A stretch of 64,000 nucleotides of DNA from Roseibium alexandrii DFL-11 (GTDB lineage Bacteria; Pseudomonadota; Alphaproteobacteria; Rhizobiales; Stappiaceae). The stretch covers positions 4,873,703 to 4,937,702 of the forward strand of contig NZ_CM011002.1 of assembly GCF_000158095.2 (NCBI RefSeq), written 5' to 3'. The position numbers were made by a program, and so were the translations under genes. This document shows, piece after piece, positions 52,290 to 60,382 of this stretch; positions within the stretch are counted from its first letter, which is position 1; the number at the start of each line of letters is the position of its first letter. The notes under the pieces were generated by a model. That model was not told the origin of the DNA and ran no database searches. It worked only from the letters and a program-made list of their open reading frames with translations.

Positions 52290-52320
52290 AAGATGGAGCT
52301 TCTAGTCGCTGGAAGGTCAA
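52290..52320 (-). promoter_or_regulatory. CueR/MerR-type promoter of copA
   Basis: On the minus strand TTGACC (52320-52315) is followed after 19 bp by CATCTT (52295-52290). The spacer begins TTCCAGCGACTAGAAGC, giving an ACCTTCC-N7-AGAAGCT dyad. A 19-bp spacer with a TTGACCTTCC start is the hallmark of CueR-controlled copA promoters. The -10 is poor, as expected for an activator-dependent promoter. The remaining 52321-52494 contains nothing recognisable. Confidence 0.7.
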
Positions 52321-52494
52321 GGTCCGGTTTTCTACATATCCGACCGGTAGGCGAACATCACTCTGTCGGCGATCGAATATGATGCTTTTTGTAGCAGTGC
52401 GGCGCTAGAGGGCTATGCGCTCTGAAAGCTGTAACTGAGGCAAACACGGTCTTCTTCGGTAGCTCCGCGAAAACCTCTACTCATCACTTACTCA

Positions 52495-53877
52495 TCACCG
52501 AACGGCGGCCATGTCCAAGTGCCGGCCGGTTCCGGGCCATGTCAAAAGCTCGCCATTATCGACGACGATTTCGCCGCGCCGCAGGACAGTTTCCGGGAAA
52601 CCGGTCAGGACCGCGCCTGCAAAAGGATTGTAGCCGACATTGTCATGGAGGGCGTCGGGGAGTTTATGCGTCCGTTCCGGGTTCCAAATCACAAGGTCTG
52701 CATCTTTGCCGATGCCAAGCGAACCTTTGGTTTTGAGGCCAAATATCCTGGCAGGTGCGGCCGATGTGAGTTCGACAAACTTGGCCAAACCACCCCGTCC
52801 GCTCGACACCATCGCGTCGAAGAGAAGGGGGAGACGAAGCTCCAGGCCTGGCTGGCCGTTTGCGATCTTAGGGAAGGGCGCATCACTGCCGTGCCGGAAT
52901 TTCCCGCTCTCATCCATCCGGTAAGGGGCGTGATCGGAGGTTACAAGCTCGAGTTCTTGGCCGAGTGCGGCCCAAAGTGCGTCCTGATCTTCCTTCAATC
53001 TTTGCGGCGGGCTGCAGAGGAACTTGGCACTGTCCGGCCGGTCAAGAATCTCTTCCGTTTGAAAGAGGTAGTGCGTGCAGGTTTCGGCGTGAATGTTGGC
53101 TCCGCGTGCTTTCGCATTCCGGACGATCTCGACACCTTCTTTTGTCGAGATGTGGAAGATCATCACGCGTGCACCGGTGAATTCCGAAAACCGGCACATG
53201 CGCTCGATTGCCTCGATTTCCGCAAGCCGCGGGTGAGACTGGGCGTGGTATCGTGGGGCGTTTTTGCCCTCCGCCAACAGGGTGGCTGTGGCATCGCGGA
53301 TCATGGCATCGTTTTCCGCATGCACACACACCAGCGCGCCTGCATCCCTTGCCGTGCGCAATGTGGTCAGGATTTCGTTATCCTGAAGGCGGACTTTGTC
53401 GTAGGTGGTGAAGATCTTGATGGAGCGATGCCCGTCAGCGATGGCTGTTTTCAGGTCGTCCACGTTGTCGCCGGCGGTGTCCGCAACGATCATGTGAAAG
53501 GCGTAATCCGTCATGGCGCCTGCGGCGGCAAGTATGCTGTAGTCCACCAGAACATCGCGAATGCGCATGCCGGGGTGTTGCGCGGCGAAGGAAACCGTCG
53601 TCGTTGTCCCGCCATGCAGGGCCGACCGCGTTGCTGTTTCAAAGGTGTCGGCGTTCATAACGCCGGCGCCTGACAGTTGTTCGATATGGCAGTGGGTGTC
53701 CACACCTCCGGGCAGGACCAGCCGTCCCTGAGCATCGATTTCCGTGTTGCCCTTGGGTAGATCGTGGCCGGTTGCTGCAATGCGCCCGTTCACAATCGCA
53801 ATATCGCCGTCAGCGTGTCCGTGTGAATCGCCAAGAACACCATTGCGGATCACTGTGTCGTAAACGGGTGCGGTCAT
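52495..53877 (-). CDS. Dihydropyrimidinase/hydantoinase-family amidohydrolase
   Basis: This 460-residue enzyme is a cyclic amidohydrolase with VDTHCHIEQ (HxH), KIFTTYDKVRL (the carboxylated Lys position), the His in MIFHISTKEGV, and LVTSDHAPY (Asp). It probably opens a hydantoin or dihydropyrimidine ring. The neighbouring hydantoin racemase gene, across a GntR gene, supports hydantoin use. No N-carbamoyl amino-acid hydrolase is seen nearby, so a later step is missing or supplied elsewhere. It diverges from the GntR gene across a TTGGTATACCAA operator. Confidence 0.87.
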   Translation of the reverse strand: MTAPVYDTVIRNGVLGDSHGHADGDIAIVNGRIAATGHDLPKGNTEIDAQGRLVLPGGVDTHCHIEQLSGAGVMNADTFETATRSALHGGTTTTVSFAAQHPGMRIRDVLVDYSILAAAGAMTDYAFHMIVADTAGDNVDDLKTAIADGHRSIKIFTTYDKVRLQDNEILTTLRTARDAGALVCVHAENDAMIRDATATLLAEGKNAPRYHAQSHPRLAEIEAIERMCRFSEFTGARVMIFHISTKEGVEIVRNAKARGANIHAETCTHYLFQTEEILDRPDSAKFLCSPPQRLKEDQDALWAALGQELELVTSDHAPYRMDESGKFRHGSDAPFPKIANGQPGLELRLPLLFDAMVSSGRGGLAKFVELTSAAPARIFGLKTKGSLGIGKDADLVIWNPERTHKLPDALHDNVGYNPFAGAVLTGFPETVLRRGEIVVDNGELLTWPGTGRHLDMAAVR

Positions 53878-53909
53878 ACATTGCTCCTCTTTGCAAAATC
53901 AAACTACGC

Positions 53910-53921
53910 TTGGTATACCAA
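53910..53921. promoter_or_regulatory. GntR operator, site 1
   Basis: TTGGTATACCAA is a perfect 12-bp palindrome between the hydantoinase start and the GntR gene. Its core TGGTATACCA recurs upstream of the racemase gene at 54708-54717, so a common regulator is likely. The pattern fits FCD-type GntR operators. Confidence 0.75.
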
Positions 53922-53954
53922 AGATGCAATCGCGACCTGAAACAGGCGTCATTT

Positions 53955-54626
53955 ATGTGTAAGAGACCCATGCCGTTACAGCAGGCAGCAGAGCCGAATT
54001 TGACAGAACATACACTGGAACGGCTTCGCAAGATGATCCTTTGTGGTGACCTCGCAGCTGGAACGCCCTTGCAAGAGCGTACCTTTGCGGAGCGTCTTGG
54101 TGTTTCGCGGACGCCGCTCAGGGAAGCGATTACCCGGTTGATCACTGAAGGCCTTGTAACTCGAAACACGCGGGGGACACCGACTGTTTCCCGGATATCG
54201 GTGTCTGAGATCGTTGAAATATTGCACGTCCGGCGTTTGCTGGAATGTGAGGCTGCGCGACAGGCGGCCAGCGTCAACTCAGCCCCGGAAGATTGGTTGA
54301 ACTTCAAGGCGACGATTGAGGAATTCGTTACAAATGAACGCCCTAACGCTGTCGCGCACGCTGATTTCGATTTTGATTTGCATATGCATATCGCCAAAAC
54401 CGCCGGATCCAAACTGCTGGCGGAACTGATCCAGGGATTGAAACTTAAGACCCGCATTTTCGATCAAGGCGAAATCCCGTCGCGCTTTCAGCCTGGGGCC
54501 CTTGAGCATATCGAAATCATAGATGCGATTTTGGCGCGCGACCCGGATGCGGCAGAAGCTGCCATGCGCCAACATATTGAAAATGCCCGCGAAGCGATCC
54601 TGGCTCATATCCATCGGCTTTCCTGA
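53955..54626 (+). CDS. GntR-family (FCD) transcriptional regulator
   Basis: This protein of about 223 residues has a winged HTH (TLERLRKMILCGDLAAGTPL, then ERTFAERLGVSRTPLREAIT) and an FCD ligand-binding domain with HADFDFDLHMHIAK and LEHIEIIDAILARDPDAAEA. It probably controls the divergent hydantoinase and the downstream racemase, DapA-like and SDR genes through the paired TGGTATACCA sites. The start is ATG 53955 or 53970; both leave the HTH complete. Confidence 0.88.
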   Translation: MCKRPMPLQQAAEPNLTEHTLERLRKMILCGDLAAGTPLQERTFAERLGVSRTPLREAITRLITEGLVTRNTRGTPTVSRISVSEIVEILHVRRLLECEAARQAASVNSAPEDWLNFKATIEEFVTNERPNAVAHADFDFDLHMHIAKTAGSKLLAELIQGLKLKTRIFDQGEIPSRFQPGALEHIEIIDAILARDPDAAEAAMRQHIENAREAILAHIHRLS

Positions 54627-54707
54627 TTAAACACTGGTCAGATGCATTTATTCACCCGCGCAAGACCCTGGTGCGGGTTTTCGATGCATTGACACCCGGC
54701 GTTCCGC

Positions 54708-54717
54708 TGGTATACCA
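54708..54717. promoter_or_regulatory. GntR operator, site 2
   Basis: TGGTATACCA, identical to the core of site 1, lies about 170 nt upstream of the racemase start. Region 54627-54889 otherwise has no recognisable gene, so it probably carries the promoter of the racemase-DapA-SDR operon. Confidence 0.7.
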
Positions 54718-54889
54718 AAAAATGCTTGAGAGAGGTCTTATGGCCATTGCCCTTGATGAACCAGCGTCACCGCGGGTTCAAATTAGGTTCTTGTGTATCC
54801 ATGATGGGCCGGAAGAGTAGGCGTTCCAGGAGCGTGATTTAGGGCCGCAAAAGTGATGTAATGACGCGCCGTTGGCTGGAGATGCCTTA

Positions 54890-55549
54890 ATGACCATCTA
54901 TGTGATCAATCCCAACAGTTCAGAACATGTTACAGACGGGATTGATGATGCCATTGCTCCGATGCGTGAGGTGTCTCCGGTCCCAATTTCCTGCCTCACC
55001 CTAAAGGAGGGCCCACCGGGAATTGAAACCCAGGCGCATGTCGATGGTGTCGTCGGCCCACTCTTGGAGCTTGCCGGCAGCTTGCAAGGAGATGCATCTG
55101 CTTTTGTGGTGGCCTGCTTTTCAGACCCCGGTCTGGCTGCGCTACGGGAGGCACACTCCGTCCCGGTGCTGGGCATTGCGGAAAGCGCCTATCTTCAGGC
55201 CATGATGCTTGGTCAGCGCTTTGGGATCTTGTCTCTGGGGCGCACCTCCATTCAGCGGCATATCCGGTATCTCGGCGTTCTTGGCATACGGGACCGGCTG
55301 GCCGCAGATCTGCCGCTCGGGCTAGGTGTTCTGGATCTCGCGGATGCGGACAGAACCATCGCCCGATTGGCAGAGGTTGGCGGAACGCTGAGAGATCAAT
55401 TTGGCGCCGATGTGCTCATCACGGGATGTGCGGGGATGGCGCAATATCGAACACTGCTTGAAGAAAAGACAGGTTTGCCGGTTGTCGATCCGTGCCAGGC
55501 GGCGACAGCTGCCGCGATCGGTCAACTGGCGCTGAGAACCTGCGCATAA
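54890..55549 (+). CDS. Asp/Glu/hydantoin racemase-family protein
   Basis: This 219-residue protein begins MTIYVINPNSSEHVTDGID, diagnostic for hydantoin racemases, and has the two catalytic Cys contexts VVACFSDPGL and ITGCAGMAQY. It racemises 5-substituted hydantoins or a related carbon acid. The ATG at 54890 with GGAG upstream is preferred over an upstream start. It is first in a rightward three-gene unit under the second GntR operator. Confidence 0.87.
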   Translation: MTIYVINPNSSEHVTDGIDDAIAPMREVSPVPISCLTLKEGPPGIETQAHVDGVVGPLLELAGSLQGDASAFVVACFSDPGLAALREAHSVPVLGIAESAYLQAMMLGQRFGILSLGRTSIQRHIRYLGVLGIRDRLAADLPLGLGVLDLADADRTIARLAEVGGTLRDQFGADVLITGCAGMAQYRTLLEEKTGLPVVDPCQAATAAAIGQLALRTCA

Positions 55550-55566
55550 GAAGGGGAGGATCGGGC

Positions 55567-56490
55567 ATGACCCGACTGACGGAGGAGGCGCAGGGCGTCT
55601 ACGTGATCGCTGTGACGCCGTTCAACGACGATGGGGCTCTCGATATGGAGAGTGTCGACCGGATGGTGGATTTCTATCTGGAAGCCGGTGCGACCGGTTT
55701 GACGGCGCTGGGCATGATGGGAGAAGCGCCCAAGCTGACAACAGCAGAGTCTCTTGAGGTTGTTCAACGGATCCTTGCCCGTTTGAACGGGCGTATCCCT
55801 TTGGTCGTGGGCGTTTCGGCACCGGGGTTCGCTCAGATGGCGGAACTCAGCAAAGCGTCGATGGATGCTGGTGCAGGAGGTGTGATGATTGCCCCGCCCG
55901 GCAATCTCAAGACGGATGCCCAGATCGTCACATACTACACCCAGGCAGCTGAGTTTATTGGCGGTGTGCCGTTTGTCTTGCAGGATTTCCCGTTGGCAAC
56001 GGGGGTGCATATTTCGGTGAGTGCCATTGCCAGGATTGTTGAAGACGTCCCGACCTGTGTGTGCCTCAAACATGAGGACTGGCCTGGCCTTGAAAAGATC
56101 TCTGCACTGCGGGCGGAAGGCACGCTGGCGCGGCGGATCTCGATCCTGTGCGGCAATGGCGGTTTGTTCCTGCCGGAGGAAATGGACCGTGGAGCAGACG
56201 GTGCGATGACCGGCTTTTGTTATCCGGAAATGATGCGGGACGTCGTACGCCATTCAAAGGCTGGGGACGCTGCGCGGGCTCGGGACATTTTCAACGCTTA
56301 TTTGCCGTTGGCCCGCTATGAGCAACAGCCGGGTCTCGGGTTGGCTGTGCGGAAATACGTGCTTGCCAAGCGCGGTGTGATTGGCAGCGCTGCTTTGCGG
56401 CGTCCAGGTGCCGGGCTTACCAAAGCGGCGCAGGCCGAAGTCGATACGCTCTTGGCGCGTCAAGAAGAAAGACTGAAGGAACTGAACTGA
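55567..56490 (+). CDS. DapA/N-acetylneuraminate-lyase-family aldolase
   Basis: This protein of about 307 residues has the class I aldolase fold: TALGMMGEAPKLTTAE near residue 45 and the Schiff-base Lys in CVCLKHEDWPG. The conserved Tyr of the YNxP motif is replaced (LQDFPLATG), so it is not a true dihydrodipicolinate synthase. It probably cleaves or forms a 2-oxoacid C-C bond on a substrate from the hydantoin pathway. GGGGAGGA lies just before the ATG at 55567. It overlaps the next gene by one nucleotide. Confidence 0.83.
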   Translation: MTRLTEEAQGVYVIAVTPFNDDGALDMESVDRMVDFYLEAGATGLTALGMMGEAPKLTTAESLEVVQRILARLNGRIPLVVGVSAPGFAQMAELSKASMDAGAGGVMIAPPGNLKTDAQIVTYYTQAAEFIGGVPFVLQDFPLATGVHISVSAIARIVEDVPTCVCLKHEDWPGLEKISALRAEGTLARRISILCGNGGLFLPEEMDRGADGAMTGFCYPEMMRDVVRHSKAGDAARARDIFNAYLPLARYEQQPGLGLAVRKYVLAKRGVIGSAALRRPGAGLTKAAQAEVDTLLARQEERLKELN

Positions 56491-57263
56491 TGGATCTTGG
56501 GATCAAAGGAAAACGGGCGCTTGTTCTTGGTGCAAGCCGTGGTTTGGGGGCTGCTATTGCCAAGAGCCTTGCGGCTGAAGGAGCCGATGTAGTCGCCGCG
56601 GCCCGGAATGCGGATGCGATCACAGAGTGGGCAAAGACCACAGATGGCTCTGTCACAGCTCAAAAGCTGGACGTGTCGAATGCCGCTGAAGTCGATGCGG
56701 TTCTGGACAGCCTGCTGGAGTCTGGGAACATTGATATTCTGGTGAATAATGCGGGTGGCCCGCCTCCGGGCAGTAGCACCGGTCCGTCCCGGACCGACTG
56801 GATGGCCCATTTTGAAACCATGGTCGCCAACCTGATCCATATTGCCAACCGGTGTCTGCCGGGAATGGAAGAGGCAGGTTGGGGCCGGATCGTTACGATT
56901 TCCTCGTCCGGTGTTGAGCAGCCAATCCCGAACCTTGCCCTGTCCAATGGCCTCAGATCGGCGCTTGTGGGCTGGTCCAAGACCCTCTCCACAGAAGTCG
57001 CGTCCAAGGGCATCACAGTTAATATTGCAATGCCAGGGCGTATTCACACGGCCCGCGTGGATGAACTGGATGCCGCAGCTGCCGAACGCCTTGGCAAGAG
57101 CGTCGAGGACGTTGCAACACAATCGGCCGCCTCAATTCCGGCTGGGCGCTACGGGCAGCCAGAAGAATTTGCCGATGTGGTTACCTTCCTCTGTTCAGAG
57201 CGTGCGTCCTATGTAACAGGCAGCAAAATCCGGATTGACGGCGGAAGCATTCGCGGGATTTAG
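56490..57263 (+). CDS. SDR-fold protein, catalytic Tyr/Lys replaced
   Basis: This 257-residue Rossmann-fold protein has the cofactor loop ALVLGASRGLGAAIAK and NNAGGPP, and the C-terminal EFADVVTFLCSERASYVTGS. At the YxxxK position it reads ALSNGLRSALVGW: Ser stands for Tyr and Arg for Lys, so the standard SDR proton relay is missing. It belongs to an atypical 3-oxoacyl-ACP-reductase-like SDR group. It may use another mechanism or bind without reduction. It is the last gene of the racemase operon. Confidence 0.82.
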   Translation: MDLGIKGKRALVLGASRGLGAAIAKSLAAEGADVVAAARNADAITEWAKTTDGSVTAQKLDVSNAAEVDAVLDSLLESGNIDILVNNAGGPPPGSSTGPSRTDWMAHFETMVANLIHIANRCLPGMEEAGWGRIVTISSSGVEQPIPNLALSNGLRSALVGWSKTLSTEVASKGITVNIAMPGRIHTARVDELDAAAAERLGKSVEDVATQSAASIPAGRYGQPEEFADVVTFLCSERASYVTGSKIRIDGGSIRGI

Positions 57264-57424
57264 AGCGTTTGTTTATTGGTTGATAGCATATTTGCCCGCA
57301 GCTGGTTGAGAACGCATTTTGGCACCGGTCACAATATCAGCTGCGGGGAAAAAAGCTTCTGCTGCAGTTGCCGCTTGCTGAAGAAACCTTGCAGATTTCC
57401 GGAAGCGAAACACCAGTCCTTGCC

Positions 57425-58387
57425 TTAGTCACCGAGCGGCTGCGGGCCTGTGCGGCCATGATAGGCGGTGAGGGAGGCGCGGATCCGGCGCAGATTCTCC
57501 TTGGTGGTGTCCGCAGCCTCCTGCGCGACAGCGGTCGCCAGTGCGTCAATCACCACCAGATGCACATAGCGCGAGGCTGTTGGCTTGAAGATCGCCCGAT
57601 CCTCAGGCACGTCGATGAGGATCTGGATTTTGGCGGCGGCAGCCAATCGGGTGTTTGGTTTTGTGATGCAAATAGTAGTCGCGCCGTACCCGTTGGCAAT
57701 TTCTGCTGCCCCAACGATGGCATCGGCCTCACCACTGGCTGACACCAGAAACAGAGTGTCTCCGGGGCCGAGCGTCGCCGCGCGCATTTGGAGCAGATAA
57801 CTGTCACTGACATGGAAGGACGGGATCCCAAGCCGGAAAAACCGGTTTGCCGCTTCTTGAGTGATCATGGAAGAGCCACCGCCTATGCCGGCAAAGAGGA
57901 TTTGCCTTGTGTTCAGGATCACGTCCTTGGCTGCATCCAGCATATTCGCATCGACTTGCCTCCGAAGAGTGTCGACTGAGGCATAGAGTGCGCCGATCAC
58001 CTGGTCGATGGCAGTGTTGGTGTCTGGAACATCGGGAATCGCATTTGCGCTCATATACTGCGCGCTGACAGCAAGGTTCTGCACAAGGCGCAGCTTGAAG
58101 TCCCGGAAACCTGAGCACCCCAAACTGCGGCAGAACCGGATCACTGTCGGCTTGCTGACCTTACAGTGATCGGCCAAATCACCGATTGTCATATTGCTGA
58201 TCGCATCAAGATGATTTTTGACGTAGGTCGCGACCCTTTGCTCCTGGGCAGCAAAGTTTCCATCCAGATTGTTTAGTGCGGACAGAACGTCAAAAACACC
58301 CGGTCCGCCTTTTTGAGGAGGTCGCATGCGGGTGTCTGCCGCATCAGATGTTTCAGTTTCAATTGCAACTTCAGGATCATCGATCAT
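57425..58387 (-). CDS. MurR/RpiR-family transcriptional regulator
   Basis: This 320-residue protein has an N-terminal HTH_6 domain (YVKNHLDAISNMTIGDLADH, then CKVSKPTVIRFCRSLGCSGF) and a C-terminal SIS sugar-phosphate-isomerase-like domain (RQILFAGIGGGSSMITQEAA, VSASGEADAIVGAAEIANGY). The ligand is probably a metabolite of the neighbouring TRAP/hydrolase pathway. It diverges from the TRAP operon across 158 nt holding three similar palindromic sites. The gap 57264-57424 after it shows no gene. Confidence 0.88.
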   Translation of the reverse strand: MIDDPEVAIETETSDAADTRMRPPQKGGPGVFDVLSALNNLDGNFAAQEQRVATYVKNHLDAISNMTIGDLADHCKVSKPTVIRFCRSLGCSGFRDFKLRLVQNLAVSAQYMSANAIPDVPDTNTAIDQVIGALYASVDTLRRQVDANMLDAAKDVILNTRQILFAGIGGGSSMITQEAANRFFRLGIPSFHVSDSYLLQMRAATLGPGDTLFLVSASGEADAIVGAAEIANGYGATTICITKPNTRLAAAAKIQILIDVPEDRAIFKPTASRYVHLVVIDALATAVAQEAADTTKENLRRIRASLTAYHGRTGPQPLGD

Positions 58388-58524
58388 GAAACTAAGTTAC
58401 ATATCTCTACCCGAACAATCAAGAAATTCCGAAGGATCTCGCAAAGTGAAACCAAAATTGTAACTAAATTTCATTTTAGCGTTGATCCTTAGATCTTTTG
58501 ATGTCATAACCGTAACTGAGTTAC
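58388..58524. promoter_or_regulatory. Three candidate RpiR operators between regulator and TRAP operon
   Basis: GTAACTGAGTTAC at 58512-58524 is a perfect 13-nt palindrome about its central base. Related copies are GAAACTAAGTTAC at 58388-58400, beside the regulator start, and GTAACTAAATTTC at 58460-58472. Multiple sites of the form GTAACTnAGTTAC in a divergent region are typical for an RpiR-type regulator controlling both itself and the operon. Confidence 0.65.
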
Positions 58525-58545
58525 ATACTACATTCTGGGAGGGTG

Positions 58546-59073
58546 ATGTTGGTGCAGGATTGGGCAGCCATAACAAGTGAGCGGGTGAACAAGGTCGTTG
58601 AATTCGTTGTTGCGGGCTTGATGCTTGCACTCGTGCTCGACGTCTGGCTCGGCGTCATCGACCGCTATTACTTCCGTTGGCAATTGCCCTGGCCGGAAAC
58701 GCTGGCCCGCTATCTGATGATCTGGGCAGCGATGCTCGCAGTCTCCTCCGGCATCGCCCGGCGCGATCATATTGGGCTCACCGCCTTTGTCATGATCTTT
58801 CCGGTCTCCGTCAGGCGAATAGTGCTGATCGCGGTCGATGTGCTGTCACTGGCACTCTTCCTCTATGTGGCCTGGTACGGGATTGCCTTTGCCCAAAGCG
58901 GTGCGCCCCGGCACGCCATGATCTTCGGGATGAGTCTGGCTCCCTTTTATGCGGCGATCCCCGTTTCCGCCGCACTGTGTTCGGTTCAGCTTGTTCTTGT
59001 GCTTTTGCGGGATCTCGGTGGCCATCTCGACAAACCCGTCTTCTCCGAACCTGTTTTGGAGGACGCCCAATGA
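58546..59073 (+). CDS. TRAP transporter, small permease (DctQ-like)
   Basis: This protein of about 175 residues has four hydrophobic spans and the DctQ features RYYFRWQLPWPETLARYLMI and SGIARRDHIGLTAFVMIF. It forms the integral membrane complex with the large subunit. A GGGAGG site lies just before; the ATG at 58546 or the GTG at 58552 may be used. It overlaps the large permease gene by 4 nt. Confidence 0.87.
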   Translation: MLVQDWAAITSERVNKVVEFVVAGLMLALVLDVWLGVIDRYYFRWQLPWPETLARYLMIWAAMLAVSSGIARRDHIGLTAFVMIFPVSVRRIVLIAVDVLSLALFLYVAWYGIAFAQSGAPRHAMIFGMSLAPFYAAIPVSAALCSVQLVLVLLRDLGGHLDKPVFSEPVLEDAQ

Positions 59074-60353
59074 TCGTCGCCATCGCATTTGTGGTCCTGA
59101 TCCTTTTTGGCATGCCGATCGGATTTGCCATCGGACTTGCCGGTGTTATCGGTCTGATCGATATGGGCGGCGGTTCGTTCCTTGCCATCGGGCCGAGCAA
59201 AATCTTCAACGGCCTTAACATCTTTCCGTTCCTTGCCATGCCGTTTTTCATTCTGGCGGGCGAGATCATGAACGGGACGGGAATCACCACACGCCTGGTC
59301 AAACTTGCGCAGGTTCTCGTCGGCCGGTTCCGCGGTGGGCTCGCCCACACCAACATGCTGGCATCCGTTTTCTTTGCTGGCCTGACAGGATCTGCGACCG
59401 CTGATGCGGCAGCATTTGGGCGGACGCTCGTGCCGGCCATGGTCAAGGAAGGCTACAAGCGCGATTACGCTTGCGCGGTCACGGCCGCCGGTTCGATCAT
59501 TGGCCCAACCATCCCGCCATCCGGTCTGATGGTGGTCTATGGTTCGCTCATGGGGGTTTCGATCGCGGGGCTCTTCGCGGCCGGTATCCTGCCCGGCCTC
59601 GTCATCTGTGCCGTATGCATGGGCGTGATCGTAGTCGGGGGCAAGCGGGAAAACCTGCCGCAAGCCTTGCGCGGGGCCAGCTTCAAGGAAGTCTGGAAAA
59701 CATTCGTCTCCTCCCTGACGGCACTCGCCATGCCGGTCATTATCCTGGGCGGAATTCTCGGCGGTATCGTTACGCCGACAGAGGCAGCTTCCATTGCCGT
59801 TGCCTATGCGCTCTTCATTGGCGCCGTCGTCTACCGTACGCTGACCTTCAAGAGTTTCTATTCCATGCTGGTCCGCACCGCACGGATCACCGGGGTCATC
59901 TTCGTCATCATTGCCTTTGCCAGCGTGCTCGGTTGGTGGATGAGCTTTGAACGTATTCCGCAGCTCATGGCGGAGACGGTCCTGAGCCTTTCCGAGAATC
60001 GCTATGCCGTCATCGCAATCATCATTTGCCTGCTTCTGATCGTCGGCATGGTGATGGATATCACCGCGATCCTGATCATTCTTGCACCAGTGCTGGTGCC
60101 CCTGACAGAACAGGTTGGCCTCGAACCGATCCATGCCGGCATAATCTTTGTTCTGGCACTCAATATCTCGCTGATGACCCCGCCGGTTGGCGCCTGCCTC
60201 TTTGTGCTTTCGTCAGTGACCGGGGAGCGCCTGGAACGCATTTCGGTAAAGCTCATGCCGTTCCTCATCGCCGAGGTCGCCATTCTCTTCATCTTCGCTT
60301 TCTGGGAGGACGCCGCCCTGTTCCTGCCCAGGCTCCTTGGCTTTGCCAACTAA
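59070..60353 (+). CDS. TRAP transporter, large permease (DctM-like)
   Basis: This 427-residue membrane protein has about twelve spans. FFILAGEIMNGTGITTRLVK, GLTGSATADAAAFGRTLVPA and TAAGSIIGPTIPPSGLMVVY are diagnostic of DctM. ATG at 59070 overlaps the small-permease stop. It transports the ligand captured by the binding protein, driven by an ion gradient. Long frames on the opposite strand here are shadows. Confidence 0.92.
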   Translation: MIVAIAFVVLILFGMPIGFAIGLAGVIGLIDMGGGSFLAIGPSKIFNGLNIFPFLAMPFFILAGEIMNGTGITTRLVKLAQVLVGRFRGGLAHTNMLASVFFAGLTGSATADAAAFGRTLVPAMVKEGYKRDYACAVTAAGSIIGPTIPPSGLMVVYGSLMGVSIAGLFAAGILPGLVICAVCMGVIVVGGKRENLPQALRGASFKEVWKTFVSSLTALAMPVIILGGILGGIVTPTEAASIAVAYALFIGAVVYRTLTFKSFYSMLVRTARITGVIFVIIAFASVLGWWMSFERIPQLMAETVLSLSENRYAVIAIIICLLLIVGMVMDITAILIILAPVLVPLTEQVGLEPIHAGIIFVLALNISLMTPPVGACLFVLSSVTGERLERISVKLMPFLIAEVAILFIFAFWEDAALFLPRLLGFAN

Positions 60354-60382
60354 CCAAAACAAACACCAGAGAGGGTAATGAC

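Noticed and set aside
52519-53673. 384-codon open frame on the plus strand
   Set aside because: Antisense to the hydantoinase gene, whose catalytic motifs are clear; no ribosome site or recognisable domain.
58986-60134. 382-codon open frame on the minus strand
   Set aside because: It lies wholly opposite the TRAP large-permease gene, has a low-complexity Asp/Gly/Arg-rich composition and no family features; it is a shadow of a GC-rich coding region.
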